Assembly (NCBI GenBank): GCA_024426085.1 | Contig: CP087974.1 | Span: 3,744,001-3,808,000 of the forward strand | DNA: 64,000 bases | Source of the DNA: Rhizobium sp. RCAM05350 | GTDB lineage: Bacteria; Pseudomonadota; Alphaproteobacteria; Rhizobiales; Rhizobiaceae | Reading direction: 5' to 3' | Shown here: in pieces, positions 1-9,206 of the stretch | How the letters are laid out: each line of letters begins with the position of its first letter | How positions within the stretch are numbered: the stretch's first letter is position 1 | Notes under the pieces: model-generated | What the model was told of the DNA's origin: nothing | The model's database searches: none | The model's input: the letters and a program-made list of their open reading frames with translations, nothing else | Translations under genes and position numbers: made by a program

Positions 1-534
1 TTGACGACGGGATAGGCGATGAACTCGATTTCCGGATTGGCCCGGCGCAATTCGGAGCAGGCTGCGCGGCATATGGTAGTTGTTGGTGACGACCAGAATG
101 CTGCGGTAGCTGCTGTCACGGATCCAGTTGGCGGTCTCGTTGGCATTGCCGATTGTATCGATCGCATCGTGGCCGATATCGACGCAGCATTTGAACAGGT
201 CAGCCGAGCTCTGGGTGTTGCGGCGGATCTGGCCGCCTGTGGTCGAGGGATGGACGCCTGAGATCAACAGCCGCTTTCCCGCCCCGTTTTTCAAGAGATC
301 GACGGCTTGGTCGATCCGCTGGAAGCCGCCGGTCAGGACAACAATCGCATCTGCCTTGGGGTTGGCAGGTGGCTGAAGGGATGCAACGGAATCGGCGAAA
401 TAGAGGAAGCCGGCCGCCGCAATTCCGGCAATCAGCAGCAACACATAGAAAGTCAGGCGCACCAGCCGGCGGCGGACACTCACGTGCCGTCGCACCAGCG
501 TACCCTTCCGCCGCGTTGCGCCGTTTTCACTCAT
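1..534 (-). CDS. YdcF-family (DUF218) membrane-anchored protein, C-terminus off the left edge
   Basis: The product begins MSENGATRRK, has one membrane helix (about residues 23-45, LTFYVLLLIAGIAAAGFLYF), then a DUF218 core with DAIVVLTGG near residue 60 and the conserved segment VVTNNYHMPRS near residue 160. Family members act in or at the envelope; their substrate is poorly defined. It lies downstream of ftsE-ftsX on the same strand after a gap of about 160 bp, the usual rhizobial neighbour order, so it may be in that operon. Near position 54 an extra base (CTC-C-GAA on the coding strand) shifts the frame; after the shift the expected LRRANPEIEFIAYP reads through to the window edge. The family call is solid, the exact role is not. 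Confidence 0.8.
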   Translation of the reverse strand, partial: MSENGATRRKGTLVRRHVSVRRRLVRLTFYVLLLIAGIAAAGFLYFADSVASLQPPANPKADAIVVLTGGFQRIDQAVDLLKNGAGKRLLISGVHPSTTGGQIRRNTQSSADLFKCCVDIGHDAIDTIGNANETANWIRDSSYRSILVVTNNYHMPRSLLRIAPGQSGNRVHRLSRRQ

Positions 535-692
535 GGCTGTTCCTGCTGCTTTGCCAGCGGTATTGATTCTTCAATAGAGACAGATTGCGGCAAGGAATGG
601 ATGCAAAGCAAAGCAATCATGGCGGTCAGGTCTGGTTGCCGTCGATCGCGCCGGGTCGGACCGGATCAGATCGATTTCGTAGATCGTGCGCA

Positions 693-1633
693 TCACCGTG
701 AAGGGGCCGTCAGCGTCGTCAGGAGCGCGATGACGATCATGATGGCGGCGATGCCGAGATAGCCGGTATAGCCGATGGAGAAGCTGCCGAACATTGCCGT
801 GGTCTGGTCGCTCTGCGGGGTGGCCAGCGAGCGTGATTGCCAGAAGCTGGCCACTGCGAAGCATGCCGCGGCCAGAAGTCCGCCGGCACCGGCGCCCTTC
901 AGGCTGATTTTCAGGAAATGTTTCTGGAATTCCGAGGCGACGAACCCGGCTTCTGCCCTGACGAAATGCAGCACCTCGACAATATGACGGTTGCCGGAAA
1001 GCGTGCCGCGCGTGGCAAAGATCACGGTCAGCACCATGGCGGAGAACACCAGCACCAGTACGCCGGTGCCGATCAGCGCCGTCGTGTGCGCCATTGCGAC
1101 CAGCCGATCGACCCAGGTGCGGTGATCGTCGAGATAGGGCCTGCGGAATGGTCTCGGTCAGCATTGTGCGCATTGCGGCGAAGTCGGGCGGATTCTGCTC
1201 GTCGATGGTGATGATGACGAGGCGCGGTACCGGCAGATCGTCGAGATCAAGGCCGGCCCCCAGCCAGGGTTCCAGCAACCGTGCGGTCGCCGCCTTGTCG
1301 ACGATGGTGCCGTCGGTGGTGCCCTCGAAAGTCAAAGCCAGATCGCGCGTCGGCGAGCGCCTTTTCCATGTCGAGTTTGTCGTCCGGCTTGATCTGGATG
1401 GTGATCTCACGGGAAATCTGGCTTTCCCAGCTTTGCGCCGTCGAACGCACCATGCTGACGGCGCCCAGTGTCAGGCAGGCGAGGAAGGCCATGATGGCTA
1501 TGACCAGTACCAGTGCATTGCCGGAGACGTTTGTGGGCGGCACGATCGGCGCGGTCGGGCGTACACGCAGCGAAGCCTTGCGCTCCTGCGGCGCGGCCGG
1601 CTCGGCACGGTTGCTAACGGGGGCGTCACTCAT
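693..1633 (-). CDS. ftsX: Cell division protein FtsX (ABC transporter permease), frameshifted
   Basis: This is the membrane partner of FtsE. FtsEX couples ATP hydrolysis to activation of peptidoglycan hydrolases at the septum. The start ATG overlaps the ftsE stop (ATGAGTGA). One membrane helix follows a cytoplasmic N-terminus (ALVLVIAIMAFLACLTLG), then an extracytoplasmic loop with LALTFEGTTDGTIVD, then the C-terminal helices of the FtsX permease domain, ending MIVIALLTTLTAPSR. Two indels split it. Near 1345 one GC unit seems lost in GACGCGCGAT (expected ADARDLALTFEG). Near 1145 there is one extra base (GCC-C-TAT). Corrected length is about 313 residues, normal for rhizobial FtsX. Confidence 0.88.
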
Positions 1634-2284
1634 AGATGTCGAGCCGTCCCTGGGAAAGGATCATCCGGCGCGCCTCGACCTGATCCATCAGGGAAAGATC
1701 ATGTGTTGCGATGACGACGGCGGTGCCGAGCCGGTTGAGTTCGAGGAACAGATTGAGCAGCCGCCTTGCCATCGGCGGATCGACATTGCCTGTCGGCTCG
1801 TCGGCCAGCAGGATCTCCGGCCGGTCGATCAGGGCGCGGGCGATGGCGGCGCGCTGCTTCTCTCCGCCCGAAAGAACCGGCGGCAGCACGTTGATGCGCT
1901 CGCCAAGCCCCACCCAGCCGAGCAGTTCGAGAACGTCGGCGCGGTAGGATGATTCGTCCTTCTGCGCACGCGGAGCGGCAGTGCGACATTCTCGTAGGTC
2001 GTCAGGTGATCGAGCAGCCGGAAATCCTGGAAGACGATACCGATCCGGCGGCGCAGCATCGGGAATTCGTCGCGCGGAATGGTCGAGATGTTGCGGTCGA
2101 ACATGCGAATCAGGCCGCGCGTCGGCTGCAACGATAGGAACAACAACCGCAGCAGCGTGGTCTTGCCGGCACCGGAAGGGCCGGTCAGGAACTGGAATGA
2201 TTTTCTGGGAATGTCGAAGGTCAGGTCACGGAGGATTTCCGGACCCATTCCATAGCGCAATCCGACATTTTCAAAATGAATCAA
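1626..2284 (-). CDS. ftsE: Cell division ATP-binding protein FtsE, frameshifted, probable TTG start
   Basis: ABC ATPase of the FtsEX complex. Walker A is GPSGAGKTT, the Q-loop is FQDFRLLDHLT, the signature is LSGGEKQR and Walker B is ILLADEP. No ATG lies in frame upstream. A TTG at 2284 gives the usual N-terminus (M)IHFENVGLRYG and 219 residues, the family norm; a longer TTG start at 2365 is possible. Near 1965 a base is missing (CGCAGAAGG, expected CGCCAGAAG), which breaks VRQKDESSYRADVLELLGWVG. The gene is cotranscribed with ftsX (overlapping stop and start). Its upstream region holds an exact CtrA-type box at 2396-2410, so cell-cycle control is plausible. Confidence 0.88.
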
Positions 2285-2395
2285 CGGGTCAGTGTCCAGC
2301 TTCTCTTCACAGTCAAGGATGCCATGTTTTCGTGGCGGGCTGATGGCCCGGCCTCCAGAATACAACGCAAGACCGCTGTTACAGCGCCAACATGG

Positions 2396-2410
2396 TTAAA
2401 CAGTGGTTAA
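2396..2410. promoter_or_regulatory. CtrA-type binding box TTAA-N7-TTAA upstream of ftsE
   Basis: TTAA at 2396-2399 and TTAA at 2407-2410 are separated by exactly seven bases, the consensus for the alphaproteobacterial cell-cycle regulator CtrA. The box sits between divergent ftsE (start 2284) and the ORF at 2564. TTAA is scarce in this GC-rich window. Binding is inferred from the motif and position only. Confidence 0.6.
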
Positions 2411-2563
2411 TTTTGCCTGAAAGCGGACGTTTCTGACGGTGCCATTTTCGAAGCATTAACCATTTAGGTTTACGTCTGGGAAAGGTTTGTTTCAATGCCC
2501 GAATCTGGCCTGTCGATGCCCCGGGCATTCTGGCGGGGCCGGTGTGGCTGCGAAGGAGAGACG

Positions 2564-3250
2564 ATGAACGCTTTCCGCTCCAACGGCGCTGCCAGCCGTA
2601 TGGATTTCCTGCCGCCAAAGCGCCAGGGGCGAGCCGCTTGACTAGCGCTGCGCAACGTCGTACCGACATCGTCGATGCAGAGTTCGAGACCGTTCCGTCG
2701 TACAGTCGGCGCAACGTCTACCCGGTTTTCAACGACAACCGGGTTCGCACTACGACGCCGCCGGCGCAGAACCCGCGCCGTGTTGCATCGGCTTTCGGAT
2801 GGGCGGTGAACCATTTCTGAGCACCTGCTCCAGACGGCGTCCCCCAAGGCGTTTGCCGTGCTTGTCACCTGCCTTTGCGCTCCGGTCTTCCTGCTCTTTG
2901 CCAGTCTGCCCCAATACCAGCCTGCGGTTGCCTCGGTGCCGGCATTGTCGATCAGCGATGTCACGACGTCGCTCAACGATGCCAACGGCATGAAGATCCT
3001 GTCGGTCTATGGCTCGGTTGACAATCATTCGGATACGCCGAAAACGGTGCCGTCGATCCTCGTCGATGTGATTGCCAACGGCCATCGGCGCACCGCCACC
3101 CGGATCGAGCAGGGCCAGGCCGTTCTGGCCCCCGGCGAGAGCCGCCCGTTCTCGACCCGCCTCCTACACACAGGTGGAAAACTGCCCGGCGTCGCTGTTT
3201 CCTTTGGTCAACCGGGTGATTCTGGCTCCCTGACTGTGCTAAGCGGCTAG
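2564..3250 (+). CDS. Single-pass membrane protein of unknown function, upstream of hpt; frameshifted
   Basis: The ATG at 2564 follows a strong ribosome site (AAGGAG, 2553-2558). The corrected product is about 228 residues: a basic, low-complexity N-terminus (MNAFRSNGAAS), one membrane helix (AFAVLVTCLCAPVFLLFASL), then an extracytoplasmic domain (ISDVTTSLNDANG..ILSVYGSVDN..) resembling the C-terminal domain of MJ0042/DUF3426-type rhizobial proteins. No CxxC zinc ribbon is visible at the N-terminus. Two indels: a base missing near 2640 (GCT-TGA) and an extra T at 2818 (TTC-T-GAG). It is divergent from ftsE across the CtrA box and just upstream of hpt. Function unknown. Confidence 0.7.
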
Positions 3251-3301
3251 GTTCCGGAGGCATAAAACGCAGTCTCCATTCTATTTCTGGAGACCATTCC
3301 C

Positions 3302-3840
3302 ATGCCCGTCGTTCGTGGAAAAAACATCGACCCGCTCTATACCGCCGAAGTGATTTCGGCGCGAAACGTTGAAATGGCGGAACAAATCGCCAAGGGGCCG
3401 CTCAACGACCTTTTGGTCATTGCCGTGCTCAAAGGCTCTTTCATCTTCGCCGCTGACCTGATCCGCGCGATGCACACGGTCGGCCTTGCGCCGGAAGTCG
3501 AATTCATCACGCTGTCCAGTTACGGCACAGGCACGGTGTCGCAGGGCGTCAAGATCATCAAGGACATCGACAGCGATGTGCATGGCCGCGATGTTCTCCT
3601 GATCGACGACATCCTCGGAATCGGGCCGCACCCTGCGTTTCGCCAAGGAACTGATGCTGGAGCGCGGCGCCAAATCGGTGACCATCGCCGTTCTTCTCGA
3701 CAAGAAGGTGAAGCGCCAGACCGATCTCGAGGCGGATTATGTCGGTTTCTGAATGCCCCGACTATTTCGTCGTCGGCTACGGCATGGACGTGGCCTATGC
3801 CTTCCACGAACTGCCTTTCGTCGGCGTCGTTACCCGGTGA
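3302..3840 (+). CDS. hpt: Hypoxanthine phosphoribosyltransferase, two frameshifts
   Basis: Purine salvage enzyme that makes IMP/GMP from hypoxanthine/guanine and PRPP. Recognisable blocks are VIAVLKGSFIFAADLIR, the PRPP loop VLLIDDILESGRTL (after correction) and VGFECPDYFVVGYGMD. It carries two single-base insertions of the same kind: G at about 3617 (CTC-G-GAA) and T at 3750 (TTC-T-GAA, which makes an in-frame TGA). Removing both gives 178 residues, the normal length. The ATG at 3302 is preceded by GGAG at about 3289-3292. The downstream hairpin at 3926-3947 may end the transcript. Confidence 0.92.
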
Positions 3841-3925
3841 CGCCGAATAGTCATCCGGCTGTGGAAAGCCCCTGATCTGGCCATCCGCGTTTACGGAAAA
3901 CAAACAAAACTCTGGTGGTGTTGAC

Positions 3926-3947
3926 CCCGCAGCTTCTGTGCTGCGGG
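3926..3947. terminator. GC-rich hairpin between hpt and cpdR
   Basis: CCCGCAGC (3926-3933) pairs perfectly with GCTGCGGG (3940-3947) around a 6-base loop. No T-run follows, so it is either a weak terminator for hpt or an RNA structure in the cpdR leader. Confidence 0.4.
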
Positions 3948-4013
3948 TCCGGGATCTGGCGTCATCAATGGTGATGGGGTTCCGGCAGAGGTGTTGCCGA
4001 AACGGAGGCCATG

Positions 4014-4374
4014 ATGGCGAAGATCCTGATTACCGAAGATGAGGACGGCCTGCGCCGTTTCGTTGCCCGCGCCCTGCAACTCGACGGCCACGAAACCGTC
4101 GAAGCCGCCGATGGCGCCGAAGGACTGGCCTGCCTTCAGGGCGCCAATTTCGATCTGCTACTATCGGATATCCGCATGCCGGTGATGGACGGCATAGAGC
4201 TTGCCCATCAGGCCTCCGCCGCCTTTCCGGCGCTGAAAATCCTGTTGATGACCGGCTATGCCGAACAGCGCAGAACGCGCCGACAATCTCAACGGCAAGG
4301 TCATCGATGTCGTGTCCAAGCCGTTTACGCTGCCGGATATCCGCAAGGCGGTCGCGGTGGCGCTGGCGGCGTAA
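4014..4374 (+). CDS. cpdR: CpdR-like single-domain response regulator, frameshifted
   Basis: A stand-alone receiver of about 119 residues. It shows the acidic pair (TEDEDG), the phospho-acceptor Asp in LLLSDIRMPVMDG, Thr in LLMTGYAEQ and Lys in VVSKPFTLPDIRKAV. In alphaproteobacteria CpdR primes ClpXP for degradation of cell-cycle proteins, a function in the CtrA network. An extra A at 4272 (CGC-A-GAA) splits the frame; the corrected segment is AEQRERADNLNGKVIDVVSKPF. Two tandem ATGs (4011 and 4014) follow GGAGG; 4014 is preferred on spacing and family N-terminus (MAKILITEDE). Confidence 0.9.
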
Positions 4375-4492
4375 ACGCTGCCTTTTAACTGACAATGTTC
4401 TTTAAAGGATCGAGAGTCCGCTTGCTCAGTTCCATGCAAAATGAATGGCACGGTGCAGCATACTCTTCACCGGCGAAGGAAGCGCTCTAGCG

Positions 4493-4789
4493 ATGTCGAG
4501 ACTAATTCACAATCCCGTTGGCTTAGAGTTGGTGCAGGAGACGACATTATCAGGCTTTCATGATTGGTGCTTTCACCTGTTCGGCGGGTTTGATCGACTT
4601 CCTCAAGACGTTGTTGAAAGGCTTAACAAGCCTGAAGTGGCACTCGCACCCCTGTTGGACGTCCTCCAGGCTGGGGATAAATTATGGCTATGCAGGAGCT
4701 TGGAGAGAGGCGTCTTGTATGGACACGAAGGCATCGCCTTGGTCCGTGATGGGCAGCCGATTATCTACATGCTCATCATAAACTACTAG
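4493..4789 (+). CDS. Hypothetical protein, 98 residues
   Basis: Intact ORF starting MSRLIHNPVG with an AAGGAAG site about 11 bases upstream. It has one Cys pair (WCFHLFGGF, LWLCRSL) and ends IIYMLIINY. I recognise no domain. Its base composition is less GC-rich than the neighbours and it has no counterpart in the conserved gene order around it, so it may be an acquired orphan. It converges with the TIGR02302 gene. Confidence 0.5.
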   Translation: MSRLIHNPVGLELVQETTLSGFHDWCFHLFGGFDRLPQDVVERLNKPEVALAPLLDVLQAGDKLWLCRSLERGVLYGHEGIALVRDGQPIIYMLIINY

Positions 4790-4858
4790 GTGCCATTTCG
4801 CTCGGCCCGTCGCTTTTCCTATGGGGACGATACCGGTCAAAGGCGCAGCCCTACTACA

Positions 4859-7489
4859 TCACCGAATATCCAACAGTCTTTCCAGATACTGCCGTTCCGT
4901 CTCCGGCGATGAATTCGTCCCTAGCCGACGGCGGATTTCGTCGAGGATTTCGCGGGCGCGCTGGGTGTCGATCTCGTCGGGCACCTTCACCTGATCGCCG
5001 AAGTCCGGGCCGGCATTCTGCTGGCGGCGGCCGAGCGGGTCGCGGCCGTTCTGGCCGTATTGCAGGCACGCCCTGACCTTGCCCCGGGCCTTGTCCCTGG
5101 CTTTGCATCTGCTGCATCATGTCCTGCGCGCCATCGCGCAACGCCTGCAACGCACGGCCCTGGCTGCCGACGGCCTGCTCGCCCTGTCCCTTGCCAAGGG
5201 CGCTAGAAGCCCCCTTCATCTCGCGGCCGGCCTCGCCAAACCCCTTGCCGGGCTTGATGCCCATGCCTTCAAGCCCCTTCTGCAACTCGCCGAGCTGCTT
5301 GCCCAGTTGGTCCTGCTGGGCCTGCATGTCTTTCAGCGCCTGCTTCAGCTCCTCGGCTGTCATGTTATCCAGCGGGCCGGGCTGCTGGGCATTTTCGTCC
5401 TGTTGCTGGCCGGGTTCCTGCGGCATTTCCTGGTCGAACAGTTCATGATCCTCTCCATCCAGCGGATCGCCGCGCTGCATCCGGTCGCGCAGGGCCTGGT
5501 CGTATTTGAACGTCTCGTCCATCAGCCGCTGCTGCTCCTGCATCAGCTGGCCGAGCTTGTCCATCTGCTTGCGCATCTCGCTGTTCTCCTGGCCCTGCTG
5601 TTGCTGTGGCCGGCCGGCCTGGAGATTGTTCATCATGCGCTGCATTTCCGACAGCATCTGGCGCGCCTGATCCTTGGCGCCGGATTTGGCGAGGTTCTCG
5701 ATCTGGTTCATCATTTTTTTCCAGATCCTGCTGACGCAGCACATTGTTCTGGTTCGGATTGGCCGCGACCTGCGGGTTCTTGGCCGCCTGTCTGGCCAGT
5801 GCTTCCATGTATTCCTGCATCGCCTCGCGCAGTTCCTGCATCAGCTTGGTGATCTCTTCGTCCGATGCGCCCTTTTCCAGAGCGTCCGACAGCTTCTGCT
5901 GGGCGTCGCGCAGCCGCTTGTCGGCCAGCGCCATGTCGCCGTCCTCGATGCCAAGCGCGATCTCCCAGAGATAGCCCGCCGCATCGCGCAGCATGTCGTC
6001 ATTGCGCGCCAACGCCATGCGGGTGCGGGCGGATTGCAGCAAAAGGAAATGCGTCAGGTTGGGAATTGTCTCGTCCGGGCGTACCGACAGTGCGTCATTG
6101 AGATCGATGGCGCGCGGCAAGTCGTTGGCGTTGAGTGCAAACACCTGCCGCTGTTCGGCAACGGCGCCGGCCAAGGGCTCGAAGAACGGGCGAGCGGGCA
6201 GGATCATGTCCTGCGGTACGCTGCGGCCTTCCTGACCGGCCGCATCCTTGGCAACCAGCGTGACGCGGACGCGCTTGCCCGACAGCGGGTGTTCGCTGAG
6301 ATTGCGGCTGGTCAGGCCCTTGGCCTCGCGCGCATTGCGTTTGGGCAGATCGAGCCGATATTCGGGCAGGGGATAGAGTGGCCTGGCGTCGGCCGCTGGC
6401 TTGTCGAGAGGAACGATTTCGGCCCAGGCCTCCTGAATGCCGTAATCGTCCCTGGCGGTGAAGCCGATTTCCAGAGCCGCATTGACCGTCGTGCGCGGAA
6501 TGCCGTCAAAGGCGATATCCGGGACGCTGTCGGGGATGACGGTGAAGGCCCATTGCTCACCACCGACGGAGAGAGAACCGTCTTTAGTGATCTTCATCAT
6601 ATGGGTGCCGCTGCCGGGCTTTGCCGGATTGGCCGCTGCTGCTTCTGCTGGAGCTTTCTCATCCTTGCCGGGCTTTGCAGCCTGTGCGGCGATAACCAGC
6701 GGCTGGGCCGCGCCATTTTCCAGATAGGTTACGGGCGTATCTTCACCGCCGCTGGTGATGCGCACGGTCAGTTCGCTGAATTGTGGGATGCGCAGCGGTT
6801 CAGTGCCGCCGGCAACCCGTTCTGCGCCCTGCCGCTCTGTCAGGAAGACTGGTGCCCGGCTGGTATAGGCCGGCGGCGTGACCCAGGCGTCGATGCGGAC
6901 ATCCGGCGTAGTGGCGATCTGCTGCGGCGGGTGGAAGGCATCGGAAATCAGACCGGCCTTGTTGGAATAGGAATAGGCGAAGGCAACGCAGGCGAGCAGG
7001 ACCGGAACGGCGCGCAGGCCGTAGCTGTCGGTGCGGGCGATATCGGGTTTCGGCAGGCCGGTTTCCAGCGCGCCGATCATCCGCGCCATGCGCGTCTGAT
7101 GTTCCTGCCACAGTGCCTGGCCGAATATGCCGCTGGTGGCCGGCTGATCGTCCTGCACGCGGATGGCCTGATGCGGCAGGTTGTTGCGCTCTTCCAGCAT
7201 CCGGTCCGCATCGGCATTGCCGGGGGCGCAGGCGCAGCAGCGGAATCAGGAAGACGACGAAGGCGGCTGCGAAGGCAAAAGCGCCGTCGCATGCAGCCAG
7301 CCGGGGGGCGACGCGGAAAAAGCCGAACCAGGTGACGGAGAGAAACAGGAGCACGACCGCCATCAGCGGCAAGGCGCGGGGTGCTGCTTGCTCAGCGACG
7401 AGAACAAGGCGCGCAAGCGTCCGCTTGACCGCAAGACTTCTCATAAAGCCTGCCGCCGCCGTCGAGCTATCCCGCCGGATTTCCCTCAT
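4859..7489 (-). CDS. TIGR02302/DUF4175-family membrane protein, three frameshifts
   Basis: A large alphaproteobacterial membrane protein, about 875 residues after correction. Three N-terminal hydrophobic helices (LPLMAVVLLFLSVTWFGFF, FAFAAAFVVFLIPLL, VLLACVAFAYSYS) are followed by a long periplasmic region with beta-rich repeats, then a Gln/Met/Glu-rich coiled-coil C-terminus ending in REILDEIRRRL..ERQYLERLLDIR. The ATG at 7489 has an AAAGGG site. Indels: extra C near 7221 (CCCC-G), extra A near 5718 (A6 to A7), and a G near 5068. It follows lysA, the usual rhizobial order. The molecular role is unknown; a link to cell-envelope or protein quality control is only inferred. Confidence 0.82.
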
Positions 7490-7634
7490 CCGTTCCCTTT
7501 CAACGTTTGAAACGTGCCGTGAAGGATAACACTCTTTGTGGCGAAGACGAGGGCGGCAACGCAATCGTGATCGATTTCGGCAGTCGAACCTGCCGCTATC
7601 AACAGCGGCAGAGGAGAACGCGCTACGGGCTGTA

Positions 7635-8904
7635 TCAGTCCAACCAGTCCGGCACGGAGTCCAGCCCGATCAGGTCCTCGTAGGTCGTGCGCGGACGAAC
7701 GACATGGAAACGATCGCCCTTGACCAGCACTTCGGGCACCAGCAGGCGGCTGTTATAGGTGCCTGCCTGCACCGCGCCATAGGCGCCGGCGGTGCCGACC
7801 GAGATCAGATCTCCGGGCTTCGGCATGGCCATTTCGCGGTCGAGCGCCAGATAATCGCCGGTCTCGCAGACCGGGCCGACGATGTCGGCCTTGATGCGCG
7901 GGGCGTTGGCGGCGGATATGCGCACCGGCTGGATCTCGTGATAGGCCTCGTAGAGCGTCGGACGGATCAGGTCGTTCATGGCGCCATCGACGATGACGAA
8001 GGTTTTTGAGCCGCCATCCTTCACATAGACGACTTCCGTGACCATGATGCCGGCATTGCCGACGATCAGCCTTCCGGGTTCCATGACGATCTTGCAGCCG
8101 AGTTCGCGCAGCTGGTCCTTGACGATCGTGGCATAGGCATCGGGCAGCGGTGGCGGGTTGTTGTCCAGCTTGTAGGGCACGCCCAAACCGCCGCCGACAT
8201 CGACGTGATCAATGTTGTGGCCGTCGGCGCGCAGCGTATCGACCAGCTCGCGCAACAGCTTGAAAGCGTCGGCGAAGGGTTGCAGCTCAGTGATCTGGCT
8301 GCCGATATGCATGTCGATGCCGGTCACCTGAATACCGGGCAGGGTCGCGGCATGGGCATAAACAGCGCGGGCGCGTTCATAGGCGATGCCGAACTTGTTT
8401 TCCTTCTTGCCGGTCGAAATCTTGGCATGGGTCTTTGCGTCGACATCCGGGTTGATGCGGAAGGAGACATGCGCCTTTTTGCCTTCGCGCACTGCGCGGG
8501 CATTGAGCACTTCCAGTTCCGGCTCGGATTCGACGTTGAAACAGTAGATGCCGGCGTCGAGCGCCAGGTCCATTTCGGCGGCCGTCTTGCCGACGCCGGA
8601 AAACATGATGCGGCTGGCCGGAATGCCGGCTGCCAGCGCTCTGCGCAGTTCACCACCCGACACCACGTCGACACCAGCGCCCAGACGTCCGAGGGTCTTC
8701 AGCACGGCCTGGTTCTGAATTGGCCTTCATCGCATAGCAGACCATCGCGTCGATATCGGCGAAGGCCTTGGAGAAGACCGAATAGTGCCGTTCCAGCGTC
8801 GCAGTGGAATAGCAGTAGAACGGTGTGCCCACTGCCTTGGCGATGTCGATGACGGAGACGTCTTCCGCAAACAGAATGCCGTCACGATATTCGAAATGGT
8901 TCAC
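7635..8904 (-). CDS. lysA: Diaminopimelate decarboxylase, frameshifted
   Basis: PLP enzyme for the last step of lysine synthesis, meso-DAP to L-lysine. The PLP lysine lies in CYAMKAN, with HIGSQI, GGGLGVPY and MEPGRLIV glycine-rich blocks and the substrate segment GPVCETGDYL. An extra A at about 8716 (TTC-A-GAACCAG) breaks KANSNQAVLKTLGRLGAGVDVVSGGE. Corrected length is 422 residues, normal. It sits in the conserved run argH-lipoprotein-lysA-TIGR02302 with only 12 bp to the lipoprotein gene, so cotranscription is likely. Confidence 0.93.
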
Positions 8905-8916
8905 GAGTGTGCTCTG

Positions 8917-9111
8917 TTACAGGAGGGGATCGAGGAGGAAGGGCTTGCCCGGCGCTTCGTCCTGTTTTTCGACGCTGCCGGGTGCCGCTTTGGTGTTGAT
9001 CGGCGCGGAGGAGCCCGGACGATCGAGATCGCCCTTGCGGCCGCAGCCGGACAGCGTCAGGCCGGTTATGGCAAGGGCTGTAAGCAAAATGGTGGTGTTT
9101 CGTGACAGCAT
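8917..9111 (-). CDS. Small lipoprotein (LptM/YifL-like)
   Basis: A 64-residue product with a lipoprotein signal: basic start MLSRN, hydrophobic core TTILLTALAITG, lipobox LSGC, then GRKGDLDRPGSSAP typical of the short lipoproteins encoded between argH and lysA. Known homologues (LptM) assist assembly of the LPS translocon LptD/E; that role is inferred here. The start ATG at 9111 is chosen over an upstream in-frame codon because it gives a proper signal peptide. Intact. Confidence 0.85.
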   Translation of the reverse strand: MLSRNTTILLTALAITGLTLSGCGRKGDLDRPGSSAPINTKAAPGSVEKQDEAPGKPFLLDPLL

Positions 9112-9206
9112 CGATGGTTCCCGGTCCGGGCAATCAGCCCTTCTTCGCAAATTCGTCAAAACTCATATCGAGTTTTCAAGCCGTTGTGCACCCTGAATCT
9201 CGGTCT

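Noticed and set aside
3745..3755. Programmed +1 frameshifting at TTC-TGA (hpt, HNH, parvulin and others)
   Set aside because: In several genes the extra T creates a TGA just after TTC, like the prfB recoding site. But at other sites of the same class the inserted base is A, G or C with no stop, the tRNA-Leu gene is also damaged, and up to four shifts occur in one gene. Recoding does not explain this.
5079..7335. Long plus-strand ORFs opposite the TIGR02302 gene (5079-5852, 5674-7335)
   Set aside because: They are antisense shadows of a GC-rich gene: Leu/His/Ala- and Arg-rich translations, no domains, no ribosome sites.
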